64,000 nt of DNA from Agarivorans albus (GCF_019670105.1 NZ_AP023032.1:2970972-3034971), one strand, 5' to 3'. Counted from the stretch's first letter, positions 18,386-30,698 are shown. The notes: a model not told the origin generated them from the sequence alone. Program-made: numbers and translations.

Positions 18386-19167
18386 AATAGCCCCTGCTCA
18401 TCTGTCATTTGCAGTAAATGTGCTAATAATGTTTGATAAGCAAAAACTCCGCGACAGTTCTTAATATGATAAGAAGGCGGAGTGTGACGAAGGCTAGCGT
18501 CGCGAAACTTAGTGTCGATGGGGATAACCGAATTCCAAATATTTTTAGGGTAAGTTTCTTGTAGTTCTTTAAGCGCTGCTAATGACGCTCTGGTGCGCTT
18601 GTCATACATGGTTGGAACCACAGTGTAGCGCAAGGGGCCGGGACAAGAGCGCTGCATAATCGCTAAGGTTTTAACCATTCGCTCCAAGCCTTTAATTGCT
18701 AAGAACTCGGTTTGTACTGGCACTAACACCCTATTGCTAGCAGCTAAAGCGTTGACCATCATTACCCCTAATACTGGCGGGCAATCAATTAACACATGGT
18801 CATATTTATCTTCAACGCGAGATAAGATGCGTTTGAGAATTAGCCCCATACCTTCACGTTGACCTAGCACTTTATCTAACGTTGCTAAAGCCATACTGGC
18901 GGGGATAAGGTCGAGGTTATCAAATGCTGTGGCCTGAATACTATGGGTAACCATCGCATCATCAATTTGGCTGTTTTGATAAAGCTCGTATAGGGTGCCT
19001 TGCACACTATCAACATCAAAACCCAAATAACTGGTTAACGAAGCATGCGGATCGGTATCTAACAACAGAACGCGTTTACCCTGCTGCGCCAACAAACCGG
19101 CAAGCGAAATTACCGTAGTGGTTTTACCTACGCCACCTTTTTGATTGGCTACTGTCCAAACTTTCAC
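18382..19167 (-). CDS. parC: ParC, ParA-like ATPase for polar placement of chemotaxis arrays
   Basis: A 261-residue MinD/ParA ATPase. The deviant Walker A is KGGVGKTT (residues 10-17), then LLLDTDPHASLT, and the Walker B-like region is HVLIDCPPVLG. It differs from chromosomal ParA in being encoded between a stator pair and ParP. There it directs chemotaxis clusters to the old pole and to their inheritance. The start is GTG and overlaps the upstream motD stop (TAGTG). Confidence 0.88.
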   Translation of the reverse strand: MKVWTVANQKGGVGKTTTVISLAGLLAQQGKRVLLLDTDPHASLTSYLGFDVDSVQGTLYELYQNSQIDDAMVTHSIQATAFDNLDLIPASMALATLDKVLGQREGMGLILKRILSRVEDKYDHVLIDCPPVLGVMMVNALAASNRVLVPVQTEFLAIKGLERMVKTLAIMQRSCPGPLRYTVVPTMYDKRTRASLAALKELQETYPKNIWNSVIPIDTKFRDASLRHTPPSYHIKNCRGVFAYQTLLAHLLQMTDEQGLL

Positions 19168-20090
19168 TATTCTTCCTGCCTTGTTGTAAAACGTACCCCG
19201 CCGCCTTCTAAGGGCACAGCTAACATGGTTTCACTGTCTGGTTGTTTTTTCGGTTCTGCTTCCGCTTTATCTGGTTCTTCAGGACTTACTTCAGCCTTTG
19301 GCTGCCATAAAGTTTTCGCTAAGGCGATAACGACTCGTCGGTTTTTGCGATGACTCGTACTCGATTCATCGGGAGCAAACTCAGCGTAAGCTTCTAATGC
19401 CATTCTAGCAGGCGCTACTCCCCTAACTTGCAACTCTCTTAAGACCCGTGTTGCCCGCGCTGCAGATAACTCCCAGTTGCTAGGGTAAAGTTCGCTATCA
19501 ATGCTGTCTTCATCAGTGTAACCACGAACTCGAATATAGTTATCAACTTGACGTAACTTTTCTGCCAACACATCAATAACCTGGGCAGCAGGTTTGAGTA
19601 AGTACGCGCTGCCACTAGCAAAAAACAGTCGACTATCTAGCTCTATAGTGAGCCATTGTTCATCATAACTTATTACTATATCGTCGGTTTTTAGAAAATC
19701 TTTAAACTCTGTTGCCAGTTGTTCAGCCAGCTGAATAAATCCTTCATCGTCAGCATTGCTTTTATAATCGCTAGTTGCTGGAGTCTCTTCGACACGTTTA
19801 AAGACTCCCCCATCTAATATAGATTGTCCGCCAGATAAAATGCCGGCCTCTGAGGAACCTTCTAACTCGATAGCAACAATTTCTTGATTTGAGACTTTAT
19901 CAGTTTCGAAAAGTGAAATAGCTTGCTGCAATCGGGTTTGTAATTCGGGATATTCATTTTCATTAGCAATGGCCATGGCATACAAAACAACAAACAAGGC
20001 AAACATTAGCGTCATATAATCAGCGTAAGACACCAGCCAACGTTCGGTACTTGCGTTACGCTTAGCCTGCGTGGCGTAGCGATGACGCAT
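19167..20090 (-). CDS. motD: MotB-family stator protein (MotD)
   Basis: A 307-residue protein. After a basic leader, one membrane helix (SYADYMTLMFALFVVLYAMA) carries the Asp that conducts the ion. A periplasmic linker and an OmpA-like peptidoglycan-binding domain follow (about 195-285, RGYTDEDSIDSELYPSNWELSAARA). The ORF can be read from 20159, but the ATG at 20090 lies just after the motC stop (TAATATG) and removes 23 residues unlike the family. With its MotA partner it forms a flagellar stator. The position after cheB matches MotCD of Pseudomonas. Which ion it uses cannot be told. Confidence 0.88.
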   Translation of the reverse strand: MRHRYATQAKRNASTERWLVSYADYMTLMFALFVVLYAMAIANENEYPELQTRLQQAISLFETDKVSNQEIVAIELEGSSEAGILSGGQSILDGGVFKRVEETPATSDYKSNADDEGFIQLAEQLATEFKDFLKTDDIVISYDEQWLTIELDSRLFFASGSAYLLKPAAQVIDVLAEKLRQVDNYIRVRGYTDEDSIDSELYPSNWELSAARATRVLRELQVRGVAPARMALEAYAEFAPDESSTSHRKNRRVVIALAKTLWQPKAEVSPEEPDKAEAEPKKQPDSETMLAVPLEGGGVRFTTRQEE

Positions 20091-20091
20091 A

Positions 20092-20838
20092 TTAGCTGAG
20101 TTCCGTATTAAAGCTATGCAAGCGTCGTTGCACTTCCATACTATTGGCACCCTCTGCAATAGAGACTAAGCCGGCGAGAGTCATTTCTTGGTATATTGCT
20201 CGCTCTCCTGCTAAAGCACGAAGTTTGTTGGCAATAGGCAAAAACACAAAGTTAGCAAACCCTACCCCATAAATGGTGGCAACAAATGCCACGGCAATTC
20301 CTTGACCCAATTGCTCAGGGCTAGTTAAAAAGTCCATGGCTTGAATTAGCCCCAATACCGCCCCGAGAATGCCAACGGTTGGGCAATACCCACCCATTGC
20401 TTCAAATACCCCTGCTTGTTTTTCTAAGCGGTTTTGCTCAAGATCGATTATATCTTCTAGCGACTGTTTTAACTGCTCGGTTTCAGCTCCATCTATCAAC
20501 ATTTCTAAACCTAGTACACTAAAGGCATCGGCTTGTTGTCGATGTTTTTCTAATACCAGATAACCATCTTTCCGAACTGTATGAGACCAACTTAAAATTA
20601 GTTGAGTTTGCTTTTTAACATCTAGTTGTTGAGTTTGCCAAACTCGCGGAATGGATTTTATAGCTTGAACAAATTGAGAAGCTGGCGTTTGCAGCATGAC
20701 TGCGCCAACCGTGCCACCTACAACGATAATAAAGGCGTGCAAATTAACCAGATCTGAAAAGCTACCACCCGCTAAAGAATGACCTAAACCAACAGCAGAG
20801 AAGGCGATAAACACGCCAGCAATGCTAAGTTTATCCAT
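20092..20838 (-). CDS. motC: MotA-family stator protein (MotC)
   Basis: A 248-residue membrane protein with four helices and the conserved block [26 protein letters not shown] (starting near residue 144). That block carries the proline needed for torque generation. A cytoplasmic loop lies at about 60-140. It forms the stator channel with MotD. Its ATG overlaps the cheB stop by 8 nt, tying stator and chemotaxis genes in one operon. A second stator pair is probably encoded elsewhere, as in relatives. Confidence 0.88.
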   Translation of the reverse strand: MDKLSIAGVFIAFSAVGLGHSLAGGSFSDLVNLHAFIIVVGGTVGAVMLQTPASQFVQAIKSIPRVWQTQQLDVKKQTQLILSWSHTVRKDGYLVLEKHRQQADAFSVLGLEMLIDGAETEQLKQSLEDIIDLEQNRLEKQAGVFEAMGGYCPTVGILGAVLGLIQAMDFLTSPEQLGQGIAVAFVATIYGVGFANFVFLPIANKLRALAGERAIYQEMTLAGLVSIAEGANSMEVQRRLHSFNTELS

Positions 20839-21955
20839 TCCCTATTTCCGCTACAATCGCTTCACAAAAGCGATCAAGAGGTAGTTGTTCTGACGCTAAA
20901 CCAGCACTAGCAACCGCTTGAGGCATACCATACACCACGCAACTGGCTTCATCTTGCGCCCAAATGGTAGAGCCCTGCTCTTTTAATAAGCGAGAGCCAT
21001 CTCTGCCATCGGCCCCCATACCAGTTAGTATCATCGCTAATACATTAGACTGGTGGCTCTTTGCTAGTGAGGCAAAAGTAATATCAACACATGGTTTGTA
21101 ATTTACTTTATCGTTACCATCAATGACCCGTAGACGACCGTAAGATCCTCGACCTTCCACCAACATTTGCTTACCACCTGGTGCTAAATAAGCCCAACCA
21201 GGGCGTAACTCGTCACCGTCCTCAGCTTGTTTAACATTGATTCTCGACAAGCTATTGAGTCGCTGAGCAAAAGCCGCAGTAAAAGTAGCCGGCATATGTT
21301 GAACCAATAGAATCGGTTTAGAAAACCCAGCAGGTATTTGAGTAAGAATAGTTTGTAGCGCAACGGGGCCACCAGTGGAAGTGCCGATAGCCACTAACTT
21401 ATAGCGTTTGCCAGAAGGCTTAAAACGGGCGGTAGCACGCTCTTTTGGTTGTGGGGCTGAAGTAGTTGGCGAAGCTTTTACTGCAGGTCTTGTAGCTGCG
21501 CTTGGCCGAACAGGAGTGCTTGGAGCCGGTGCGCTAACACTACGACGAGCACTAACGCGACGGCGAGCAATAGCTTTAACCCGCTGCTGAAGAAGGCTAA
21601 CGGCTTCTTCTCTATCACGAGCTATGTCTTCAAACTTTTTAGGAATAAAATCGAGAGCGCCAGCTTCTAGGGCATCAAGAGTGGCCTTTGCGCCTTCGTG
21701 AGTTAGCGAAGAAAACATAAGCACTGGGGTGGGATTCTTCGCCATAATTTCACGAACGGCAGTAATACCATCCATTATCGGCATTTCGATATCCATGGTC
21801 ACTACATCAGGTTTTAGACGAGCGACCATGTCGATGGCTTCACGGCCATTTTTTGCGGTATCGACCACTTCTAAAGAAGGGTCCGCGTTGATGATCTCGC
21901 TTACCCGGCGTCGGAAAAAGCTCGAATCATCAACTACAAGTACTTTTATTGCCAT
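20831..21955 (-). CDS. cheB: Chemotaxis response regulator and methylesterase CheB
   Basis: A 374-residue protein with a receiver domain (VVDDSS; phospho-acceptor Asp55 in VTMDIEMP) and a C-terminal methylesterase. The catalytic Ser lies in [10 protein letters not shown], the His in LVQHMPATF and the Asp in [10 protein letters not shown]. The linker at about 135-185 is Ser/Pro/Ala-rich. It demethylates or deamidates receptors for adaptation. The partner methyltransferase CheR is not in the window. It follows cheA by 25 bp. Confidence 0.96.
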   Translation of the reverse strand: MAIKVLVVDDSSFFRRRVSEIINADPSLEVVDTAKNGREAIDMVARLKPDVVTMDIEMPIMDGITAVREIMAKNPTPVLMFSSLTHEGAKATLDALEAGALDFIPKKFEDIARDREEAVSLLQQRVKAIARRRVSARRSVSAPAPSTPVRPSAATRPAVKASPTTSAPQPKERATARFKPSGKRYKLVAIGTSTGGPVALQTILTQIPAGFSKPILLVQHMPATFTAAFAQRLNSLSRINVKQAEDGDELRPGWAYLAPGGKQMLVEGRGSYGRLRVIDGNDKVNYKPCVDITFASLAKSHQSNVLAMILTGMGADGRDGSRLLKEQGSTIWAQDEASCVVYGMPQAVASAGLASEQLPLDRFCEAIVAEIGNG

Positions 21956-21980
21956 GTTAGATTCTTCTTAAAGGCTAGGC

Positions 21981-24152
<2,172 letters not shown>

Positions 24153-24163
24153 GCGCTACTCCC

Positions 24164-24904
24164 TTAAAATCCTAAACTAGACAACAAGTCATCAACATCA
24201 TCTTGGTCGTTAACAACGTCGTCCCTTTGCTCTTTATTTAATATTGGCCCTTCGGCTTCGATAGCAGATTTAGTCACTTTTTTATTTTCTACTACTTCGG
24301 CATTCTCATTTCCAAACAAGGTAAGCATTTCAACCAGACTTTCTTCCACCTCTTGCACCAAGGTGATTACCTTACGAATCATCTGACCGGTTAAATCTTG
24401 GAAATCTTGAGCCATCAATATTTCGGTTAACATGCTACGTAGTTTATCGGCATTTGCTGAAGAACTATTAAGGAAAATATCGATTTGGTGACATAGCGCC
24501 TTAAATTGGCCGATTTCAATTCTTCGTTCCATCAAACTTTGCCATATAGGCATGATACTGTTGATTTCGTTAGTTAATTGATCGGCAATTGGAAGGCCAG
24601 ACTCTACTGCGTCCATGGTTTTATTGGCCGCTTGATCGGTCATCTCTATCACATAGTTTAACCGCTCTTTAGCGTCTGGTATTTCTTGATTAGCTAACTC
24701 GTTAATTCGAATATCGAGTTTAAATTCATTTAAAGAGTCATGAAGCTGACGAGTGAGCTGCCCAACCTTATCAAATAGCAGGTTAGCTTTTGGAGCACAA
24801 AGCTCACTAACAAGTTGATTCGCCTCGGCGACATTTCCTTCTTCAAGTAGCGCAACCAAAGATTTGGCGTCGGCTAATGAAATAATCGGAGTATCTGTGC
24901 TCAC
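24164..24904 (-). CDS. cheZ: CheY-P phosphatase CheZ
   Basis: A 246-residue, mostly helical protein. The catalytic region DFQDLTGQMI (near residues 172-181) supplies the glutamine that attacks CheY-P. The C-terminus, DDVDDLLSSLGF, is the usual CheY-docking helix. The start is GTG, with AAGGA 6 nt upstream. It follows cheY by 13 bp. It ends the CheY-P signal and so sets the switching rate. Confidence 0.95.
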   Translation of the reverse strand: MSTDTPIISLADAKSLVALLEEGNVAEANQLVSELCAPKANLLFDKVGQLTRQLHDSLNEFKLDIRINELANQEIPDAKERLNYVIEMTDQAANKTMDAVESGLPIADQLTNEINSIMPIWQSLMERRIEIGQFKALCHQIDIFLNSSSANADKLRSMLTEILMAQDFQDLTGQMIRKVITLVQEVEESLVEMLTLFGNENAEVVENKKVTKSAIEAEGPILNKEQRDDVVNDQDDVDDLLSSLGF

Positions 24905-24917
24905 GCATCTTCCTTTC

Positions 24918-25301
24918 TTATTGTAGTCTTTCGAAAATCTTATCTAGCTTCTCTTTTAGCGTGGCTGCAGTGAAAGGTTTAACAATATATCCATTTACGC
25001 CGGCTTGAGCAGCTTCGATAATCTGTTCACGTTTTGCTTCGGCAGTTACCATTAAAACAGGTAAGTGAGACAAACTTTCGTCGGCACGAATATTTTTCAG
25101 CAGGTCGATGCCTTCCATTCCAGGCATATTCCAATCAGTTACTACAAATTCGAAATCGCCGCCTTTAAGCATAGGTAATGCGGTATTTCCGTCATCGGCT
25201 TCATGAGTATTGTTGAAGCCAAGATCTCTAAGTAGGTTTTTAATAATCCTTCTCATCGTTGAAAAATCATCAACAACCAGAATTTTCATATTTTTATCCA
25301 A
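24918..25301 (-). CDS. cheY: Chemotaxis response regulator CheY
   Basis: A 127-residue single receiver domain. The acidic pocket is DD at 11-12, the phospho-acceptor is Asp56 in [12 protein letters not shown], Thr lies in MVTAEAK, and Lys in IVKPF. CheY-P binds FliM to change rotation. The start appears to be TTG at 25301 with GGGGGA about 7 nt upstream; an ATG four codons on (25289) has only a weak site. It lies about 127 bp after fliA. No clear promoter is visible in that gap. Confidence 0.96.
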   Translation of the reverse strand: MDKNMKILVVDDFSTMRRIIKNLLRDLGFNNTHEADDGNTALPMLKGGDFEFVVTDWNMPGMEGIDLLKNIRADESLSHLPVLMVTAEAKREQIIEAAQAGVNGYIVKPFTAATLKEKLDKIFERLQ

Positions 25302-25428
25302 GGTACGTCCCCCAACAGGATGTTTTACAAGCCACTAAATAGGCCAAAAATTTATGTAATATAGATATTATGCCTTAATAAACACAATTTTAGTCCATCT
25401 TTTACAAGAAATGTAAGGATGAATTTCT

Positions 25429-26148
25429 CTATTGTGTCCAATCTCGCATTCGAGTTTTAACTCGAGCAAGCGCTTGACTATGAATTTGACTGACTCGGGA
25501 CTCGCTTACGCTCAATACTTCACCAATTTCTTTTAGGTTAAGTTCTTCATCATAATAGAGGGACAAAACCAGTGCTTCTCTCTCTGGAAGACCTTTAATA
25601 CATTCGGCAAGAGATTGTTGAAAGCGTTGATTGGCAAAACCTTCAAAGGGTCGGTTTAGCTCTCGACTTTCTTCACTTGATATGACGTCTTCACTCACAC
25701 CTAGATCATCGATACCTAAAATGCGTCCGCAATTTACATCAGACAACATAGAGTGATACTCACTTAAGCTTACGCCAAGCTTTGCTGCAACCTCGGCGTC
25801 TTTTGCGTCACCGTTTTTTTCTTTCTCAACCTCAGCGATTGCATCACTAATGGCGCGGCTGTTTTTATGTACCGAGCGTGGGACCCAATCGCCACGACGA
25901 ATTTCGTCAAGCATAGAGCCACGAATGCGGATGCCGGCGTAGGTTTCGAAGCTAGCGCCTTTTGAGCCATCAAAGTTACGTGCGGCTTCGATTAAGCCAA
26001 TCATTCCTGATTGGATCAAGTCATCAACAATCACGCTAGCCGGAAGCCTAGCCATTAGGTGATGGGCTATCCGTTTGACCAAGTTTGCATGGCGCTCCAC
26101 CAAAACATTAGTGTCATTAGCGCTGGCATAAGCGGCAACTTTATTCAC
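25429..26148 (-). CDS. fliA: Flagellar sigma factor sigma-28 (FliA)
   Basis: A 239-residue sigma-70-family factor. Region 2 is LVKRIAHHLMARLP...DDLIQSGMIGLIEAARNFDGS followed by FETYAGIRIRGSMLDEIRRGDW. Region 4 at the end carries an HTH (LKEIGEVLSVSESRVSQIHSQA). It directs late flagellar genes such as flagellin and receptor genes. A frame runs up to a TTG at 26178. The GTG at 26148 overlaps the flhG stop by 8 nt and gives the family's MNK-like N-terminus, so I prefer it. Confidence 0.95.
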   Translation of the reverse strand: MNKVAAYASANDTNVLVERHANLVKRIAHHLMARLPASVIVDDLIQSGMIGLIEAARNFDGSKGASFETYAGIRIRGSMLDEIRRGDWVPRSVHKNSRAISDAIAEVEKEKNGDAKDAEVAAKLGVSLSEYHSMLSDVNCGRILGIDDLGVSEDVISSEESRELNRPFEGFANQRFQQSLAECIKGLPEREALVLSLYYDEELNLKEIGEVLSVSESRVSQIHSQALARVKTRMRDWTQ

Positions 26149-27034
26149 TAAGCTGTTCTCTATTTTTACGTTGTCCAAACTCGAGAAGGTTCTCGATGAA
26201 AAATTCTAAATGTCCACCTGCTTGTTCAGGAATTGGCCAAGTAGAAGCTTTACTTGCTAATGAGCGAAATGCCAAAGAAGCAGGAGACTTAGGATAGGCT
26301 TCTACCACTACTCGCTGCTTTCTTACGGCTAAGCGCACGTTATTGTCATAAGGAATACAAGATACCAATTCGAGTGTAGCATCCAAGAAGCGATCGGTAA
26401 CTCGAGTAAGCTTAGCAAATAATTCTTGGCCTTCGCGTAAGCTACGCACCATATTTGCCACCACTTTAAATTTGTAGACACCGTGCTGGTTTGAAAGCAG
26501 CTTTATTAGCGCATAAGCATCGGTAATAGAGGTTGGCTCATCACACACCACCACTAATATGTCTTGTGACGCTTTGGCAAAACTTAGCACCATGTCGGAG
26601 ATGCCCGCTGCAGTATCAACTAGCAACACATCAATAGGTGTTTTCATGCTGCTAAAAGCACGAATAAGTCCGGCGTGTTCCGCAGGACTAAGTTCCACCA
26701 TTGATTGAGTACCAGAAGTAGCTGGTGCAATTAAGATCCCATTAGGCCCTTTAACTAATACTTCATCTAAGGTGCATTCACCGGATAAAACGTGAGAGAG
26801 GTTTTTAGTTACACGTAAGCCAAGCAGCACATCTACATTTGCTAGGCCTAAGTCGGCATCCAATACCATTACGCGCTTACCTTGCGCAGCCATGGCTATA
26901 CCCATGTTAAGAGTAACGTTAGTTTTACCTACGCCCCCTTTGCCGCCAGTTACAGCGATGACTTTCACATTGTTTTTTTGTTGCATCATTCTTAAGCCGC
27001 TAGCTTGGTCAAATTCATTATCTTTAGAATACAT
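26141..27034 (-). CDS. flhG: Flagellar number regulator FlhG (FleN)
   Basis: A 297-residue MinD-like ATPase. The N-terminal DQASGLR peptide (residues 9-15) is the DQAxxLR motif that stimulates FlhF GTPase. The deviant Walker A is KGGVGKTN, then VLDADLGLANVD, then LLVDTAAGIS. FlhG limits flagella to one per pole, in part by restraining the sigma-54 activator FlrA/FleQ. The ORF can be read from 27061, but the ATG at 27034 has AAGG 6 nt upstream and an 11-nt overlap with the flhF end. Confidence 0.95.
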   Translation of the reverse strand: MYSKDNEFDQASGLRMMQQKNNVKVIAVTGGKGGVGKTNVTLNMGIAMAAQGKRVMVLDADLGLANVDVLLGLRVTKNLSHVLSGECTLDEVLVKGPNGILIAPATSGTQSMVELSPAEHAGLIRAFSSMKTPIDVLLVDTAAGISDMVLSFAKASQDILVVVCDEPTSITDAYALIKLLSNQHGVYKFKVVANMVRSLREGQELFAKLTRVTDRFLDATLELVSCIPYDNNVRLAVRKQRVVVEAYPKSPASLAFRSLASKASTWPIPEQAGGHLEFFIENLLEFGQRKNREQLSE

Positions 27035-28457
27035 CTGAAACCTTTTGTTGTTCGGTTTCACTAAACCAGAAATGTTGCTGGCTTTGCTTATCGATAACCG
27101 ATAATGCTTGTTCTATTAATTGGGTAGGCGCAGCTACCGCAATATCTTCAGGCACTTGTTGGCCGTGAGTAACGTAACTTATTGGTAAGGCATGGCGCAA
27201 GGTTACATTTAACACTTCGCCTAAAGCCAAACTTTCATCTAATTTGGTAAGTATGGTACCAGCTAAGGGAATTCGCTGAAATTGGTTCACAGTTTCTTCA
27301 ATTACCCGACGCTGCGCGTTGGCCGACATCACCAAATAGTTGCGAATGTTCACGCGGCTGTTTTTTACTAGCTTATCTAATTGTTCGTGTAAGCGAAGAT
27401 CTCGTTGGCTCATGCCAGCGGTATCAATAAGTACCAACTTTTTGTCTTTAAACTGATAAAGCAACTGTGAAAGCTCTTCTTCATCATTGGCGACGCGTAC
27501 GGCGCAGCCCATAATTTTGCCGTAAGTAGCAAGTTGTTCATGAGCACCAATACGGTAGGTATCTGTAGTAATCATCGCCACACTTTCGGCGCCATGGCGC
27601 ATTGCAAACTGTGCTGCTAACTTGGCGATGGTGGTTGTTTTTCCTACACCCGTTGGGCCAAGCAACGCAATAGCCCCACCCTTTAACAAAATCTCATCTT
27701 GGCCAACCGGTAGTTGATTGACTAATAGTTCACGTAAATGCTGCCAGCCTTCTTGAACGCCGAGTTCTTCGGGAATGTATCCAGCTATTTGGTCAGCCAT
27801 ATCTTCATCAAAACCAACTAGCTGCAACTGCTTAATTAACATCGCGCGTACCGGCTCTTGGCGCTCTACTTCCTGCCACATTAGTCCAGATACTTGATGT
27901 TCAAGCAACTTGCGCATGGCGGCCATTTCTTTTTTAAGCTCACCAACTTCGTTGCCTGCAGCAGCTGATGCTGAGCTAGCTGGTTGTCCACCAAGAGACG
28001 TATTTGTTGGTTTATTTGATATGGAGCCTTGCTGCGCCCAACCTTGTTGTTGAGCTAAAGAGCGTGGCGCTTGAACGGTGCGAGGGCGCTGCTGTTGCTG
28101 CTTTTGCTGAGACTGTTGCAAGTTTTCTTGCTGACGCTTTTGATGGCGCTGCATAAAGTTGGTTAGGTTATCTTTCAAACTAGCATTTTCGTCAAAATCA
28201 TGACTTGGATGCTGTTTTGTTGGCGCTTTTTTGGCAGCGCCTGCATTCATAGACGACAAATTGACGCTATCTTCAGGCAATTCTCTATCGCTTTTAGGTG
28301 CAGCTTGTTTAGCGCTAGAAGGTTCAACCGCAGCAACAATCTCGATGCCACCGGTTACCTTTTTGTTAGACATGATAACTGCATCGCTGCCAAGTGTTTC
28401 CTTCACTTCGGCTAGTGCGGTTCGCATATCTTTTGCAAAAAAGCGTTTCATTTTCAC
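27024..28457 (-). CDS. flhF: Flagellar placement GTPase FlhF
   Basis: A 477-residue SRP-type GTPase. The N-terminal B domain begins MKMKRFFAKDMRTALAEVKETLG, followed by a Gln-rich linker (about 95-150). In the NG domain, G1 is GPTGVGKTT, G3 is LIDTAGM, and the LTKLDE block is near the end. FlhF marks the pole where the flagellum is built. The start is GTG at 28457, with AAGG 6 nt upstream; an ATG two codons later is the alternative. It is 31 bp after flhA. Confidence 0.96.
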   Translation of the reverse strand: MKMKRFFAKDMRTALAEVKETLGSDAVIMSNKKVTGGIEIVAAVEPSSAKQAAPKSDRELPEDSVNLSSMNAGAAKKAPTKQHPSHDFDENASLKDNLTNFMQRHQKRQQENLQQSQQKQQQQRPRTVQAPRSLAQQQGWAQQGSISNKPTNTSLGGQPASSASAAAGNEVGELKKEMAAMRKLLEHQVSGLMWQEVERQEPVRAMLIKQLQLVGFDEDMADQIAGYIPEELGVQEGWQHLRELLVNQLPVGQDEILLKGGAIALLGPTGVGKTTTIAKLAAQFAMRHGAESVAMITTDTYRIGAHEQLATYGKIMGCAVRVANDEEELSQLLYQFKDKKLVLIDTAGMSQRDLRLHEQLDKLVKNSRVNIRNYLVMSANAQRRVIEETVNQFQRIPLAGTILTKLDESLALGEVLNVTLRHALPISYVTHGQQVPEDIAVAAPTQLIEQALSVIDKQSQQHFWFSETEQQKVSDVF

Positions 28458-28488
28458 TGTTCACCTTCCTTTTGCTAATTCGCTGAAG

Positions 28489-30600
28489 CTACTGCCCCAC
28501 TGAACTCACAATTCGTATTTGTTTATCTTCTGGCACTTCTTGATAAGACAGAACCCTTAATGCAGGCATTGCTGTTTTAACAAATCGAGACATGCTTGAA
28601 CGCAGTATGCCCGAGGTTAACAAGATAGCGGGTTGACCGGCCATTTCTTGGTTTTGACACGCCTCCGTTAATGATACTTGGAGTTTCTCTGCCAAACCTG
28701 GCTCCATACCTGCGCCATCGTTTCCTGCCGCTTGCATCGACTGATGCAATATCTGCTCCAAGTCTGGAGACAAAGTAATTACTGGAAGTTCTGCCTCGCT
28801 GCCAATCAACTCTTGAACGATTAAACGTTTTAACGAAATACGACAGGCAGCGGTAAGAATATCGGGGTCTTGGCTCTTAGGCCCATATTCAACCAAGGTT
28901 TGAACAATGCTGCGAACATCACGAATAGGCACGCCTTCATTCAGTAGGTTTTGCAGTACCTTAACTACCGTAGACAAAGTCATAGTGTCTGGCACTAGGC
29001 CTTCAACCAATTTAGGCAAACTGCCACCTAGCATATCAAGTAGGTTTTGAACTTCTTCGTGGCCAAGTAGGCTGGCCGCATTGTTAGTAAGAAGCTGACT
29101 TAAGTGGGTTGCAACAACCGTGGCAGAATCAACTACCGTGTAACCCAATGTTTGCGCATGTTCGCGCTGCTCGGTAGCAACCCAAGCTGCTTCTAAACCA
29201 AAGGCGGGATCTGTGGTGGCTTGGCCTTCGATTTTACCAAATACCTGACCTGGGTTAATCGCCATTTCGCGGTCGTGGAACACTTCCGACTCACCGTAAG
29301 TTACGCCCATTAAGGTTATTCGATACTGGTTTGGGCCTAAATCTAGGTTATCTCGAATATGCACGGCAGGCACAAGAAAGCCTAAATCTTGAGATAGCTT
29401 CTTACGCACGCCTTTAATACGCGCCAATAATTCGCCGCCTTGAGATTTATCCACCAATGGAATTAAGCGATAACCTACTTCAAGACCAATCACATCAACC
29501 GGTTGAACATCATCCCAACCTAGCTCTTTTGGCTCACTGCTAACATTAGAACTGGAAGAAGCAGGCTGTAATGCAGTCTCGGCGGCTTTCTTAGCATCGC
29601 CTTTATGTCGCATCCAGGCAGCACCCAAACAAACCGCTGCACAGCTCAGAAAAGCCAAATGAGGCATGCCAGGCACAATGCCCATAATGAAAAGAATCGA
29701 GCCACAAATAATCATTACTCGTGGATCTTTGAACATTTGTAAGCTTACTTGCTCACCCATATCCGCTTCGGTATTTTGGCGAGTAACCACTAAGGCAGCA
29801 GCGATAGACAATAGTAAAGACGGGATTTGCGCAACTAAGCCATCACCAATGGTCAGTAAGGTGTATACCTCTGCAGCTTGAGCGAAGGTTAGGTCATGCT
29901 GGGCCACACCAATAATGAAACCGCCTAAGATATTGATGAATAGAATCAATATGCCGGCTATGGCATCACCTTTAACAAACTTACTAGCACCATCCATTGA
30001 ACCATAAAAATCAGCTTCGTTGGTTACGTCAGCGCGGCGTTCACGGGCTTGTTCTTGGTCGATAATGCCAGCATTTAAATCAGCATCAATCGCCATTTGC
30101 TTACCGGGCATGGCATCCAAGGTAAAGCGCGCGCTTACTTCTGCGATACGGCCTGCACCTTTTGTTACTACTACAAAGTTGATAATCATCAAGATCAGGA
30201 ATACCACCAAACCAACAGCGTAGTTCCCGCCAATAACCACTGAACCAAAAGCTTCAATTACATTACCAGCAGCATTCCCACCGTTATGCCCTTCTAACAA
30301 AACGACTCGAGTAGAGGCAACGTTCAAGGCCAAACGTAATAAAGTAGCGATTAACAACACGGTAGGAAACACCGCAAAATCTAGCGGGCGCTTGGTATAA
30401 ACAGCAACCAATAACACCACTAAGGCAAGAGAGATATTGAAAGCAAACAGAATATCCAATAGCCACGCGGCCATTGGTAAAACCACCATGCCTAAAGTAG
30501 CTAGCACTACCATAGGCGTGCCAAAGCCCTTTATAACATTGACATCAACTTTTTTTAGATCTTGAAGCTTAAAGCTGGTGAGGCGATTGATGATTTCCAT
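28489..30600 (-). CDS. flhA: Flagellar export gate protein FlhA
   Basis: A 703-residue protein. The N-terminal half has about eight helices and the conserved cytoplasmic FHIPEP-region segment (DAMPGKQMAIDADLNAGIIDQEQARERRADV, start near residue 152). The C-terminal half (about 350-703) forms the cytoplasmic ring that docks substrates and chaperones. It is part of the type III export gate with FlhB and FliPQR. A sigma-54-type promoter lies just upstream at 30645-30660. Confidence 0.97.
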   Translation of the reverse strand: MEIINRLTSFKLQDLKKVDVNVIKGFGTPMVVLATLGMVVLPMAAWLLDILFAFNISLALVVLLVAVYTKRPLDFAVFPTVLLIATLLRLALNVASTRVVLLEGHNGGNAAGNVIEAFGSVVIGGNYAVGLVVFLILMIINFVVVTKGAGRIAEVSARFTLDAMPGKQMAIDADLNAGIIDQEQARERRADVTNEADFYGSMDGASKFVKGDAIAGILILFINILGGFIIGVAQHDLTFAQAAEVYTLLTIGDGLVAQIPSLLLSIAAALVVTRQNTEADMGEQVSLQMFKDPRVMIICGSILFIMGIVPGMPHLAFLSCAAVCLGAAWMRHKGDAKKAAETALQPASSSSNVSSEPKELGWDDVQPVDVIGLEVGYRLIPLVDKSQGGELLARIKGVRKKLSQDLGFLVPAVHIRDNLDLGPNQYRITLMGVTYGESEVFHDREMAINPGQVFGKIEGQATTDPAFGLEAAWVATEQREHAQTLGYTVVDSATVVATHLSQLLTNNAASLLGHEEVQNLLDMLGGSLPKLVEGLVPDTMTLSTVVKVLQNLLNEGVPIRDVRSIVQTLVEYGPKSQDPDILTAACRISLKRLIVQELIGSEAELPVITLSPDLEQILHQSMQAAGNDGAGMEPGLAEKLQVSLTEACQNQEMAGQPAILLTSGILRSSMSRFVKTAMPALRVLSYQEVPEDKQIRIVSSVGQ

Positions 30601-30644
30601 AAATGACGAAATACTGACTTCCTAACAACTGATGAAACGAGAAA

Positions 30645-30660
30645 AGCAATAACTGAGCCA
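30645..30660 (-). promoter_or_regulatory. Sigma-54 (-24/-12) promoter before flhA
   Basis: On the minus strand the sequence reads TGGCTC-AGTTA-TTGCT. The GG of the -24 element and the GC of the -12 element are exactly 12 nt apart, as RpoN promoters require. The predicted start lies about 34 nt before the flhA ATG. It matches known sigma-54 control of flhA in polar flagellar systems. Confidence 0.8.
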
Positions 30661-30698
30661 ACCACATAAAACACTCCAAGTAAGTGCTGAAACTGAGG

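Noticed and set aside
25302-25428. Sigma-28 promoter before cheY
   Set aside because: No sequence close to TAAAGTTT-N11-GCCGATAA is visible on the minus strand.
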